DNA of 64,000 bases from Marinobacter nanhaiticus D15-8W (GCF_036511935.1 NZ_AP028878.1:744001-808000); one strand, 5' to 3'; numbered from the stretch's first letter, positions 1 through 8,690 are shown. Numbers and translations: made by a program. The notes: a model not told the origin generated them from the letters alone.

Positions 1-755
1 GAGGCGGCCACGAAGCCGAATGTGGCTGTAACCGGACTGGCTGCACCAAAGCCGGTGGCGCAATCCAGGCGCACCGGGCCGTCGGTATCCGGCTTCTGCA
101 GGCAGACTTCACCGTCTTCCGCAGGATACGTGAGCTGCTCTAGCGAGTATACGGCCTCGATGCCGAAACGGCGCTTGGGATTGCGGGAGAAATTATATTC
201 CCGACGCAAGAGGTTGCGGACTTTCGCCAACAAAGGATCCTGGGTTGTGCGGCTCAGGTCGGCCACCTGAATCTGGGTGGGATCCATCTGTCCACCGGCG
301 CCGCCGGCACAGACCATGGGGATCTTGCGCCGTTTACAGTGGGCAATCAGGGCGGCTTTGGCCTTGACGCTATCGATGGCGTCCACCACGCCCGCCAGAT
401 CCTCGCTCAATAGATCCGCCGCGTTCTTGGGGGTCAGGAAGCCGAAATGGATATCCACCTGCATCGCTGGATTGATGTTCTTCAGGCGCTGGGCCATGAC
501 ATCGGTCTTGGTCCGGCCGTATTCGCCGGTCAGCGCATGCAGTTGGCGATTAGTGTTCGACACGCACACATCGTCCATGTCGATCAGGGTGATCCGGCCA
601 ACGCCACTGCGCGCCAGGGCTTCAGCCGCCCAGGAACCGACGCCGCCCAGGCCAACCACTGCCATATGAGCCTGGCGAAAAGCTTTCAGCGCACGTCGAC
701 CGTAGAGCCGTTCGATGCCGCCAAAGCGGAAGCTGTAATCGTCGGTGTCCATCAT
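1..755 (-). CDS. tcdA: tRNA threonylcarbamoyladenosine dehydratase TcdA (3' end outside window)
   Basis: The protein starts at the ATG at 755 and runs off the left edge, so about 251 residues are visible. It is a ThiF/E1-like ATP-dependent enzyme that cyclises t6A37 to ct6A37 in ANN-decoding tRNAs. The N-terminus carries the family opening (FRFGGIERLYG), then the nucleotide-binding loop GLGGVGSWAAEAL near residues 34-46 and DMDDV with a following NTNRQ near 57-70. A later DAIDSVKAKAALI segment and the DCATGFGAASPV segment are also typical of TcdA/CsdL. The reading frame is open throughout. No regulatory site is obvious upstream, where a dispersed repeat begins about 185 bp away. Confidence 0.93.
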   Translation of the reverse strand, partial: MMDTDDYSFRFGGIERLYGRRALKAFRQAHMAVVGLGGVGSWAAEALARSGVGRITLIDMDDVCVSNTNRQLHALTGEYGRTKTDVMAQRLKNINPAMQVDIHFGFLTPKNAADLLSEDLAGVVDAIDSVKAKAALIAHCKRRKIPMVCAGGAGGQMDPTQIQVADLSRTTQDPLLAKVRNLLRREYNFSRNPKRRFGIEAVYSLEQLTYPAEDGEVCLQKPDTDGPVRLDCATGFGAASPVTATFGFVAA

Positions 756-939
756 TGGTTCCCCAGGCGACCTGGCGCCACGCAGTCTTCAGATGGAGCG
801 GATTGTACCTGACACGCCGGCTGAAACCATGGCTGGCGGGTACGTGCAAACCGGGACGATGTGTACGAGACAGGAAGGGCAAATAAAAAAGGTTCATTGC
901 GGATTAGGGGGACAGGAGGCCAGGAGTCGTAAGAGCATG

Positions 940-1026
940 GGCACCTCCGGTGCCTCAGAAGCTAAAGCATCTGCTACACGCTCGAGTTATCTGGGAAATG
1001 TAGCCGACGCTTCAGCTTCGGTGCAG
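940..1026. repeat. Dispersed repeat, copy 1 (uninterrupted)
   Basis: This 87-bp block begins with the small hairpin GGCACCTCCGGTGCC, continues with TCAGAAGCTAAAGCA and GCTACACGCTCGAG, and ends in TGTAGCCGACGCTTCAGCTTCGG. The same modules occur in reverse orientation at 12997-13407, where a MITE splits them. It lies in the 616-bp gap between tcdA and the SDR gene. No convincing coding frame covers it. Its hairpin arms resemble REP-like intergenic sequences. Confidence 0.75.
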
Positions 1027-1094
1027 CCCGCCGGGCTGTCCTTTCCCGGAATGGCTTCCCGTTACACGGATTTCCGCTAAAGTGAGGTGAGCCA

Positions 1095-1121
1095 TAAAAA
1101 AGCCACGCCAAAAGGCGTGGC
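1095..1121 (-). terminator. Rho-independent terminator, minus strand, no annotated gene upstream
   Basis: GCCACGCC, a four-base loop and GGCGTGGC form a perfect 8-bp stem. Read on the minus strand it is followed by a run of seven T, so it works for leftward transcription. The next gene to the right (SDR at 1372) runs the other way, so this terminator has no annotated gene to serve. It could end a small RNA transcribed from about 1130-1370. Confidence 0.7.
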
Positions 1122-1371
1122 TGGACAAGCAAGAAGGCCTTTGCCCCCTGAGGGCGCAAGCCTGACTAGTTCAGAGACACTAATCAACACCACTTATTCT
1201 CCAGATTCCCGCGTTGGACAGAAGGTCAAAATCAGACAGATATCGGTCATTTTCGGTCAACGGTCCGCTAACCATCCTTCGCCTCTCTTTTCAGGCGGGA
1301 GTCCACCCCGAACCGGCGCGCGTATGCATTGAAACCTGCTATCAACGTCCAAGGGGTAATGCATGCAATAG

Positions 1372-2100
1372 ATGGTTATTGCCGGTGTCAGCGGCGGAAT
1401 CGGTCGAGCCCTGGCCGAAAATGCGTTGGAGGGTGGTCGTTGGCAAGTGCTGGGTCTGTGCCGGAATCCGGAAAAACAGAGCGGTTGGGCCGAAGCCTGG
1501 GGCGACCGCCTCGAACTCCTGCCTTGGGACGCCCTGGAGGATCGTGCCCGCCTCGACCAAACCTTTGCAGGGCAAATACAGGAGGGGTTTTCGGTCGATG
1601 GTCTGATCTACGCTGCTGGCGTGCTTCATGGTGAGGGCCTTGCGCCCGAGAAGCGACTGGAAGACCTTGATGGGGCCAGCCTGGCGCGTGCCTTCCAGAT
1701 CAATGCCTCTGCCTTCCCCTTATTGGTCCGGTCGCTGATGCCCTGGATGCGCCACCGCGACCTGAAACGGATAATGGCGATATCGGCCAAGGTCGGCTCC
1801 ATCAGCGACAATGGTTTCGGCGGCTGGTATGCCTACCGGGCATCCAAGGCGGCATTGAATATGCTGGTCCGCAACCTTTCGATCGAACTGCCGCGCCGGA
1901 TCCGGCCGGTCACCTGCGCTGCGGTCCATCCGGGCACGACGCTGACGGCGCTGAGCGAGCCATTCCAGCAATCCCTCGCCCAATTGGAAGTCCATAAGCC
2001 CGAAGCCACCGCTGACAACCTCATGCGCATTTTCGAGCAGCTGGATACAGCCGACAACGGCAGCTTCCTGAGTTGGGATGGCTCGACGCTACCCTGGTAA
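1372..2100 (+). CDS. SDR family oxidoreductase (C-factor-like)
   Basis: This is a 242-residue short-chain dehydrogenase/reductase with a Rossmann fold. The dinucleotide motif is right at the N-terminus (VIAGVSGGIGRALAE). The central IYAAG replaces the usual NNAG, and the catalytic Ser-Tyr-Lys is visible as ISAKVGS followed by YRASKAAL (YxxxK). The C-terminal segment HPGTTLTALSEPF resembles CsgA/C-factor-type SDRs, but the substrate is unknown. A TAG stop lies immediately upstream in frame (1369-1371), which fixes the ATG at 1372 as the earliest start. The purine-rich AAGGGG at 1351 is rather far away for a ribosome site. It appears monocistronic and ends at a strong bidirectional terminator. 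Confidence 0.85.
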   Translation: MVIAGVSGGIGRALAENALEGGRWQVLGLCRNPEKQSGWAEAWGDRLELLPWDALEDRARLDQTFAGQIQEGFSVDGLIYAAGVLHGEGLAPEKRLEDLDGASLARAFQINASAFPLLVRSLMPWMRHRDLKRIMAISAKVGSISDNGFGGWYAYRASKAALNMLVRNLSIELPRRIRPVTCAAVHPGTTLTALSEPFQQSLAQLEVHKPEATADNLMRIFEQLDTADNGSFLSWDGSTLPW

Positions 2101-2118
2101 ATCACGAGTACGTATATG

Positions 2119-2152
2119 AAAAAGCCCCGTACCTGGCGGCTACGGGGCTTTT
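2119..2152. terminator. Bidirectional Rho-independent terminator
   Basis: AGCCCCGTA pairs with TACGGGGCT around a nine-base loop. The stem is flanked by A-tract and T-tract, so it can end both the SDR transcript from the left and the sigma/anti-sigma transcript from the right. Confidence 0.85.
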
Positions 2153-2194
2153 CCGGTTAAGCATCCTGCTCGCGTATTCTTGCCTCTCTCCGGC

Positions 2195-2830
2195 CTAACG
2201 GATGAACGGGTTCAGTAACCGTGTAAACGTACCGGTGAGCTTAACCGGGGCGCTCAGTACCGACAGGGTTATGCAGTCATCGCCTTCCAGCGCGACCGGC
2301 TTATGTTCGTCGCTCTGGTCGAGCACTACAAAATCCCACTGTTTGAATACACCCTTGTGATCGGAAAAGGCGCCCTGCAGCACGATTGTGGTTTCACTGC
2401 CGCGATGCGTGTGCGCCGGAGCCTTGCCACCAGCGGTCAGTTTCTGGAGGACCACCTGCTCCGGCTGACTCGGGAACAGGTGTGTGATGTCGAGCACACT
2501 GACATCGGCCAGTTGCCGCTTCCAGGGCAGGGTATTGATATCCGAGCCCAGCAGGCGTTCGAGCGGATTGCCGACCGGCTTCTTCGGCGTTGGCGCGGCT
2601 TCGGGTTGCTGATCGATCGTGTCGAGGATGCGGTCGAACATGCCTTCGGAAACATCCACGCTTGTCTGTTGTTCCATCATCACTGCGCCCAGGCTGTCCA
2701 ACATGTCCACGCGACTGCGACAGTGGGGGCACTGGTCAAGATGGAGGCGAATGCACAGGGCGTGGGGGTCGCTCAGATTCCCTGCGCTGTACTCCATCAG
2801 ACTGTGACTGTCAGGGTGGTGCTGGGTCAT
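2195..2830 (-). CDS. chrR: ChrR-type cupin zinc anti-sigma factor
   Basis: This 211-residue protein has the two-domain layout of ChrR. The N-terminal zinc-binding anti-sigma domain has HLDQCPHC (H-x3-C-x2-C) near residues 30-37. The C-terminal cupin, about residues 100-195, has metal-ligand residues in HTHRGSE near 140. ChrR proteins bind and inhibit an ECF sigma factor of the RpoE/ECF11 type and release it on singlet-oxygen stress. That role is known from Rhodobacter and is inferred here. The ATG overlaps the stop of the upstream sigma gene (ATGA), indicating translational coupling. The order sigma then anti-sigma is the family standard. Confidence 0.9.
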   Translation of the reverse strand: MTQHHPDSHSLMEYSAGNLSDPHALCIRLHLDQCPHCRSRVDMLDSLGAVMMEQQTSVDVSEGMFDRILDTIDQQPEAAPTPKKPVGNPLERLLGSDINTLPWKRQLADVSVLDITHLFPSQPEQVVLQKLTAGGKAPAHTHRGSETTIVLQGAFSDHKGVFKQWDFVVLDQSDEHKPVALEGDDCITLSVLSAPVKLTGTFTRLLNPFIR

Positions 2831-3474
2831 GCGTTCTGGTCCTGCAGGATTACTTTGAGCTTGTTCAATGCGAGCCGGACACGACTTTTCACCGTGCCCA
2901 GCGGAATGTTCAGTTCGTCCGCCACCATTTGGTGGGACTTGTTTTCCATGTAGACCTTGGCGATGACGGTCACCTGCTCTTCGGGCAGGTGCTGCAGGGA
3001 GTCACGGATGCGGCGTTCGGATATGAGCCTGTGCAGGGAGGTGACGGGGTCGTCCTCATGCTCGCCTGGAATCTGCCAGAGATCCTCGGTCTCCACCGTC
3101 ATTTCAGCACTGGCGCGCTGCATCTTGCGCAGCATGTCGATGCGCTGGTTACGGGCGATGGTGAAGATCCAGGTGGAGGCGGCGGCTTTACGCCAGTCAT
3201 AGAGACAGGAGCGGCGCCAGATGGATACGAACACTTCCTGGACCAGTTCTTCCGCCTGGCCTGCCAAACCATTGGCCATGGCGTAGTACTTGATCTGCGG
3301 ACCAAAGTGTTCGAACAGCGATTTGTAGGCCTGCCTGTCCTGATTGCGTCCGACTTTCTCGAGCAGCTGGCTCCAGGCGTCCTTTCTTCCTTCCGACCGA
3401 TTGGTCCTGGGATTCAGTGGGGGCACTTTACGGCTCTCGGTGGTGGCTTCCGGGGCACTTGTTGATGTCATCAT
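2827..3474 (-). CDS. rpoE: RNA polymerase ECF sigma factor (RpoE/ECF11-like)
   Basis: A 215-residue ECF sigma factor. Region 2 spans about residues 45-115 (AEELVQEVFVSIWRR and WIFTIARNQRIDMLR) and region 4 about residues 145-205 (LPEEQVTVIAKVYMENKSHQMVADEL followed by PLGTVKSRVRLAL, the HTH). The extra basic N-terminus before region 2 is about 45 residues. It is paired with a ChrR-type anti-sigma gene, which points to the singlet-oxygen/photo-oxidative group. The start at 3474 leaves a leader of about 27 nt below the candidate promoter at 3508-3537. There is no strong Shine-Dalgarno sequence. Targets such as photolyase genes are not in this window. Confidence 0.92.
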   Translation of the reverse strand: MMTSTSAPEATTESRKVPPLNPRTNRSEGRKDAWSQLLEKVGRNQDRQAYKSLFEHFGPQIKYYAMANGLAGQAEELVQEVFVSIWRRSCLYDWRKAAASTWIFTIARNQRIDMLRKMQRASAEMTVETEDLWQIPGEHEDDPVTSLHRLISERRIRDSLQHLPEEQVTVIAKVYMENKSHQMVADELNIPLGTVKSRVRLALNKLKVILQDQNA

Positions 3475-3507
3475 TCTATGCGCTCGCCATCGGTTTGTCA
3501 GTGAAGA

Positions 3508-3537
3508 TGAATACGGGGTTCCAGATGCGGCGGATCA
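3508..3537 (-). promoter_or_regulatory. Candidate ECF11-type promoter of the sigma/anti-sigma operon
   Basis: On the minus strand TGATCC (3537-3532) is followed after exactly 18 nt by TATTCA (3513-3508). The TGATCC -35 and 18-nt spacing fit promoters described for RpoE of Rhodobacter; the -10 deviates from TAAGA. The predicted start would lie about 27 nt above the rpoE ATG, which suggests autoregulation. Confidence 0.5.
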
Positions 3538-3674
3538 CTGAAGCAAAAAAATTTCGGAGCAGGTATCAGCAAAGCCCAGAAAGGCATGGTGGAGCGGCTG
3601 GCGAGAGGTTCGAAGCCCGCCGGATATTCGGCGGGCGTTGCAGGGAGGACGGCGGAAGCTGATCCCGCGCCGCG

Positions 3675-5585
3675 TCAGTCCTCGAGGTAGGTGTAGCCTT
3701 CCAGGCCCTGCTCAAGTTCGGCGATGAGCGCGTTCTGTTCCTCTGCCGGCAATTCGCTGGTCTCGAACTTGGCGCGGTAGATGCGGCGCAGGGCCTCCGG
3801 GTCGAAATTCACGTAGCGCAGGATCTTGGCCACCGTGTCGCCTTCCACCAAGTGACGGATCTGATAACTGCCGTCCTGGCGCTGGCTGACATCAACGGAG
3901 TTGGTGTCACCGAACAGGTTGTGCATGTCGCCGAGGATTTCCTGGTAGGCACCGGTCATGAAGAAGCCGATCAGCATGGATTCGCCTTCCGGTGTTTCTG
4001 GTAGCGGGAGCGTCGTCTCCAGCCCCTGGCCGTCCACATAGCGGTCGATCCGGCCGTCGGAGTCACAGGTAATATCCTGGATGACCGCGCGGCGGCGGAT
4101 CGGCTGGTTCAGCCCGGAGATTGGCAGTACCGGGAAAATCTGATCGATACCCCACACGTCTGGCAGGGACTGGAACAGCGAAAAGTTGATGAACAGCTTC
4201 TCGGCGAGCTTCTCGTTCAACTCGTCGACGATTTCCCGATGCGCACGATTGCTCGGATCCAGCCTGTCGCGCAATGCCCGACAGCAGGCCGTATAGATTT
4301 CCTCTGCCTCAGCACGGTGAGCGAGCGTCAGCAGACCGTGCGCGAACAGGGCATGGACGTCGCTGATGGCGTGCATCACATCGTGATAGATCTCCAGCCG
4401 CGAACGGCGTTGATCCGGTGAGCGCAGGTCGCTGTAATCCCGCCAGAGGTCATGCAGCGGTGCCGGCGCGTCGGCTCCCGGCTCGCCGGGTGTCGGGTAT
4501 GGCGGTTCCTCCTGGTCGATCACGTTGGTGATCAGGACCGCGTGGTGGGCGGTCAGGGCGCGGCCGGATTCACTGATCAGGTCGGGATGGGGGATCCCGG
4601 CGCGATCGCACTCGGCCTGCAGGGTATGGATGACGTTGTAGGCGTACTCGCCGACGCTGTAGTTAATCGAGCAACTACTGCGTGAACGGGTTCCCTCGTA
4701 GTCGACGCCCAGGCCGCCGCCGATGTCCACGGTGTCGATCGGTGCACCCAGGTAATAGAGCTCGCTGTAGAAACGGGCGCATTCCTTCAGGCCGGTCTGG
4801 ATATCGCGGATGTTGGCGATTTGCGAACCCAAGTGGAAGTGAAGCAGTTGCAGCGAGTCCAGCGCGTCCGCCGCCTTGAGCTTGTTGACGACGTCAAGGA
4901 CCTGGCTGGCCGAAAGCCCGAACTTGGATTTCTCGCCGCCTGTATTTTGCCAGTTGCCCTTGCCGATAGTGGCCAGGCGAGCGCGCACACCGATCAACGG
5001 TTTGACGTTCAGCTTTCGGGCTTCCTCAAGGATTTCCGGCAATTCGGACTGCTTCTCCACGACGATGAAGACTTTGTGTCCGAGCTTCTGGCCGATCAGG
5101 GCCAGGCGAATGTATTCGCGATCCTTATAACCATTGCAGACGATGACCGAACCGGGCTTGCGGGATAGCGCCAGCACCACCATGAGTTCCGGTTTACTGC
5201 CTGCTTCCAGGCCAATCTGGCCTGCGCTGGCAGCGGGCTCGGCTCGGGTGATCTCTTCCACCACATGCCGCTGCTGGTTGACCTTGATGGGATAGACCGC
5301 CGTATAGCGGCCTTGGTAGCCATGGTCCTGCGCGGTTTTGTTGAAGGCGTTACAGAGATTATTGACGCGGTCGTGGAGGATGTCGCTGAACCGCACCAAT
5401 ACCGGCAACTGGACGTTCTGTTCCAGCAGTTCCCGGGTCAGGTCGGGCAGGTTTATCGGGGCGCCGCTATGGCCGCGATCCGGGCGGATCAGCACATCGC
5501 CGGCATCGTCGATGTCGATGTAGCCATCGCCCCAATGGGCAATGTTGTAGACCTGGTGAGCTTGTGCGCCGGATGAATCAGTCAT
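3675..5585 (-). CDS. speA: Biosynthetic arginine decarboxylase
   Basis: This PLP-dependent fold III enzyme converts arginine to agmatine, the first step of putrescine synthesis. The alanine-racemase-like barrel contains the PLP lysine in YPIKVNQQRHVV (about residue 95), the HFHLGSQ motif and the DIGGGLGVDY glycine-rich phosphate site. The C-terminal beta domain contains CDSDGRID and GAYQEILGDMHNLFGD. The frame is open upstream to a GTG at 5660. I chose the ATG at 5585 because conserved sequence starts just after it, but an ATG at 5624 is also possible. None of the three has a clear ribosome site. A palindromic repeat sits 95 bp upstream, between speA and the divergent speE. Confidence 0.93.
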   Translation of the reverse strand: MTDSSGAQAHQVYNIAHWGDGYIDIDDAGDVLIRPDRGHSGAPINLPDLTRELLEQNVQLPVLVRFSDILHDRVNNLCNAFNKTAQDHGYQGRYTAVYPIKVNQQRHVVEEITRAEPAASAGQIGLEAGSKPELMVVLALSRKPGSVIVCNGYKDREYIRLALIGQKLGHKVFIVVEKQSELPEILEEARKLNVKPLIGVRARLATIGKGNWQNTGGEKSKFGLSASQVLDVVNKLKAADALDSLQLLHFHLGSQIANIRDIQTGLKECARFYSELYYLGAPIDTVDIGGGLGVDYEGTRSRSSCSINYSVGEYAYNVIHTLQAECDRAGIPHPDLISESGRALTAHHAVLITNVIDQEEPPYPTPGEPGADAPAPLHDLWRDYSDLRSPDQRRSRLEIYHDVMHAISDVHALFAHGLLTLAHRAEAEEIYTACCRALRDRLDPSNRAHREIVDELNEKLAEKLFINFSLFQSLPDVWGIDQIFPVLPISGLNQPIRRRAVIQDITCDSDGRIDRYVDGQGLETTLPLPETPEGESMLIGFFMTGAYQEILGDMHNLFGDTNSVDVSQRQDGSYQIRHLVEGDTVAKILRYVNFDPEALRRIYRAKFETSELPAEEQNALIAELEQGLEGYTYLED

Positions 5586-5679
5586 AGCGGGTCGGGTACC
5601 GGGGTTCCGTGGATTGGCCGCCATTGTAAATAAAGCGGCGGGAGCACTGGAAGCTTTCACTAGCTTACAGGGAAACTAG

Positions 5680-5931
5680 GGAGCCCCTGAATAACTCCGG
5701 ATCGCCTCTGCGCGCTCTGAAGGCAGTAGCCACAAGGCGTGGCTCGCCGGGAATGGCCGTAGCCCTAGCCAAGAGCCATAACGCCGCGGATGCTTCCTTC
5801 ACCGGGCCACCAGAGCGATCTACATGCTGCGTTGCGGTGTTTTTGAAAGGCAACCAGCCTTCCTGCAAACCGCGCCTTACCTATGAACCGCTCTGAAGGC
5901 CAGAGATGATCCGGAGTTATTCAGAGGCTCC
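5680..5931. mobile_element. Palindromic MITE-like element A (CTAG target duplication)
   Basis: This 252-bp non-coding element is flanked by a direct CTAG (5676-5679 and 5932-5935). Its ends are near-perfect inverted repeats: GGAGCCCCTGAATAACTCC at left, and the complement of GGAGCCTCTGAATAACTCC at right. The 4-bp CTAG (YTAR type) resembles duplications made by IS5-group transposases, so it may be moved in trans by such an IS. A 57-bp core at 5733-5789 matches element B at 20195-20251 at about 77 percent, and both cores lie 53-54 bp from the left end. A diverged inverted copy of the core occupies the right half. No transposase is encoded. Confidence 0.8.
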
Positions 5932-6039
5932 CTAGGCTTCCGCATGCAACAATGTCACCCTACAATGCCGCCATTAAAGAAGGCCATCTTCGCTGGCCGA
6001 CCAACGACTTTCCGATAGAAGGGCATGAGGAGCATCGCG

Positions 6040-6900
6040 ATGTCAGCACTCAACGAAGGATGGTTCACGGAAGTTTTCCAGGACCAGGGCACGGCCTTTT
6101 CCCTCAAGGTCAAGAAGAAACTGCATGAAGAGCAGACCGAATACCAGAAGCTGGAAATCTATGAAACGGAAACCTTCGGCAACCTGATGGTGCTCGACGG
6201 CTGTGTGATGCTCACTGGTCGCGACAATTTCCTCTATCACGAGATGATGACACATCCCGCCCTGTTCACTCACAGATCACCGCGCAAGGTCGTGGTGGTT
6301 GGCGGCGGTGACTGCGGCACCCTGCGGGAGGTACTCAAGCACCCCGACATCGAAGAAGCCTGGCAGGTGGAGATCGACGAGCGGGTCACCCGCATGTCCG
6401 AGAAATACTTTCCAGAGCTCTGTGAGTCCAACGAGGATCCTCGCGCCAACTTCTTCTTCGGCGACGGCATCCAATGGATCCGCGATGCCGATCCAGACAG
6501 TATCGACCTGATCATCATCGACAGCACCGATCCAGTGGGGCCGGCCGAAGGGCTGTTTGCGCTCGATTTCTACCGTGACTGCATGCTGGCCCTTCGCGAG
6601 GGCGGCATCATCGTACAGCAGAGCGAGTCACCCCTGCTGCATGCGGAGACCATCATCAAGGACATCCATACCGACATGAAGAAAGCCGGTCTGGACCACG
6701 TAGTGACCCTGCCGTTCCCGCAACCGGTCTATCCGACAGGCTGGTGGAGCTGCACCATGGCCAGCAAGGAGAATCCGCTGCACTATTTTCGTGAAGAGGA
6801 CGCAGCGGAGCGACCGTTTGTTACCCGTTACTACAACGAAGCGATCCATAATGCAGCACTGGCCCAGCCGCAGTTCATGCGTGATATCTTCGAAGACTGA
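6040..6900 (+). CDS. speE: Polyamine aminopropyltransferase (spermidine synthase)
   Basis: This 286-residue enzyme transfers aminopropyl from decarboxylated SAM to putrescine. Visible motifs are the N-terminal beta domain (EYQKLEIYET), the Rossmann loop VVVVGGGDCGTLRE near residues 80-93, the acidic VEIDERV, and the active-site segment DLIIIDSTDPVGPAEGLF near 155-172. The family signature YPTGWWSC lies near 235. The ATG at 6040 is preferred over the upstream one at 6025 because GAGGAG lies 8 nt before it. A TACAAT hexamer at about 5961-5966 may be its -10, placing element A directly at the upstream edge of the promoter. It is divergent from speA in the same pathway. Confidence 0.95.
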   Translation: MSALNEGWFTEVFQDQGTAFSLKVKKKLHEEQTEYQKLEIYETETFGNLMVLDGCVMLTGRDNFLYHEMMTHPALFTHRSPRKVVVVGGGDCGTLREVLKHPDIEEAWQVEIDERVTRMSEKYFPELCESNEDPRANFFFGDGIQWIRDADPDSIDLIIIDSTDPVGPAEGLFALDFYRDCMLALREGGIIVQQSESPLLHAETIIKDIHTDMKKAGLDHVVTLPFPQPVYPTGWWSCTMASKENPLHYFREEDAAERPFVTRYYNEAIHNAALAQPQFMRDIFED

Positions 6901-6931
6901 ATCAGTTCGCCGATCTTGAACGCCAGGCCAT

Positions 6932-6964
6932 AAAAAAGGCGCTCCGTGGGGCGCCTTTTGTTTT
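6932..6964. terminator. Bidirectional Rho-independent terminator between speE and amtB
   Basis: GGCGC pairs with GCGCC around an eight-base loop, and the flanking A-run and T-run extend the stem on both sides. It serves the convergent speE and amtB transcripts. Confidence 0.8.
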
Positions 6965-6978
6965 CCGGTGTGAGCCGC

Positions 6979-8250
6979 TTACTGCTTGCCGCTCACGAAC
7001 TCCGGATAGGCTTCCATACCGCACTCGGACAGGTCCACGCCCTCGTATTCGTCTTCCTCGGAAACCCGCAGGCCCATGACCGCCTTGAGGATACCCCAGA
7101 CGATCAGGCTGACCACGAAGACCCAGACGAAGATGGTGATGGCGCCAATGATCTGGCCCGTCAGGCTGACGTCGCCGTTGGTGGCCGGTACCAGCAGCAG
7201 GCCCAGCAGACCACAGGTACCGTGGACGGAGATCGCGCCGACCGGATCGTCGATGCGCAGCTTGTCCAGGGTCACGATGCTGAAGACCACCAGGATACCA
7301 CCCAGGGCACCGAACAGGGTGGCTGTCAGCGCGCTCGGGGTAGACGGCTCGGCGGTGATGACAACCAGGCCGGCCAGTGCGCCGTTCAGCAGCATGGTGA
7401 GGTCAGCCTTGCCGAACATCAGGCGAGCGGTGATCAGCGCGGCTACAGCGCCGCCCGCCGCTGCCGTATTGGTGTTCAGGAAGACCATGGCAACAGCGTG
7501 AGCGTTGGAGATATCACCCAGCTTCAGTACGGAACCGCCGTTGAAGCCGAACCAGCCCATCCAAAGGATGAAGGTACCTAGTGTCGCCAGCGGCAGATTG
7601 GCACCCGGGAACGCGCGGATCTCACCGTTCGCGCCGTATTTGCCTTTACGTGCGCCCAGCAGGAGCACACCCGCCAGGGCCGCGGCAGCGCCCGCCATGT
7701 GTACGATGCCGGAACCGGCGAAGTCGCTGAAGCCCAGGTCGCCCAGGGAGTACATGCCCAGTACGGCTGCGCCGCCCCAGGTCCAGGAGCCTTCCATGGG
7801 ATAGATGAAGCCGGTCATGAAAATGGCAAAAATCAGGAAGGCCCAGAGCTTCATGCGCTCGGCAACCGCACCGGAAACGATGGACATCGCGGTGGCGACG
7901 AATACCACCTGGAAGAAAAAGTCTGAAGCGCCGGAGTAGATGGAGCCGCCTTCGAAGCCGTCCTCACGGCCGGCGAAGTCGCCCAGCACGCCAGCCACGT
8001 CGATATCGCCCATGCCGGACAGGAAGATATTGCCGCCATACATAATGGCGTAGCCGCATACCATGTACATGATACAGGCTATCGCATACAGGGCGACGTT
8101 CTTGGTCAGGATCTCAGTGGTGTTCTTGGCGCGAACCAGACCGGATTCCAGCATGGCAAAGCCTGCTGCCATCCACATGACTAATGCGCCGCATACAAGG
8201 AAATAAAAGGTGTCTATAGCGTACTGCAAATGGAAGATGTTGTTTTCCAT
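6979..8250 (-). CDS. amtB: Ammonium transporter AmtB
   Basis: This inner-membrane Amt/Rh channel of 423 residues has about eleven hydrophobic segments. The twin pore histidines are visible in GIVHMAGAAAAL and ISVHGTCGLLG. The C-terminal tail (GLRVSEEDEYEGVDLSECGMEAY) matches the cytoplasmic tail that contacts PII/GlnK in AmtB. The ATG at 8250 is chosen because GGAGGG lies 8 nt before it; the frame extends six codons further without a ribosome site. It lies 77 bp downstream of glnK in the classical operon, so the GlnK trimer can block it when nitrogen is plentiful. Expression is expected from the sigma-54 promoter ahead of glnK. Confidence 0.95.
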   Translation of the reverse strand: MENNIFHLQYAIDTFYFLVCGALVMWMAAGFAMLESGLVRAKNTTEILTKNVALYAIACIMYMVCGYAIMYGGNIFLSGMGDIDVAGVLGDFAGREDGFEGGSIYSGASDFFFQVVFVATAMSIVSGAVAERMKLWAFLIFAIFMTGFIYPMEGSWTWGGAAVLGMYSLGDLGFSDFAGSGIVHMAGAAAALAGVLLLGARKGKYGANGEIRAFPGANLPLATLGTFILWMGWFGFNGGSVLKLGDISNAHAVAMVFLNTNTAAAGGAVAALITARLMFGKADLTMLLNGALAGLVVITAEPSTPSALTATLFGALGGILVVFSIVTLDKLRIDDPVGAISVHGTCGLLGLLLVPATNGDVSLTGQIIGAITIFVWVFVVSLIVWGILKAVMGLRVSEEDEYEGVDLSECGMEAYPEFVSGKQ

Positions 8251-8327
8251 GTGAAGCCCTCCGCACAAGGCTCTTCAAGGATGAATAGGATTTTTGCGTT
8301 GGCGTTTTTTACAGGACCGGGCGGGCC

Positions 8328-8690
<363 letters not shown>

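Noticed and set aside
2303..3465. Plus-strand reading frames opposite the sigma/anti-sigma genes
   Set aside because: They are antisense frames of well-supported genes in GC-rich DNA.
5665..5868. 67-codon minus-strand reading frame in element A
   Set aside because: Same reason: it lies inside the repeat, has no ribosome site and would end at the element edge.
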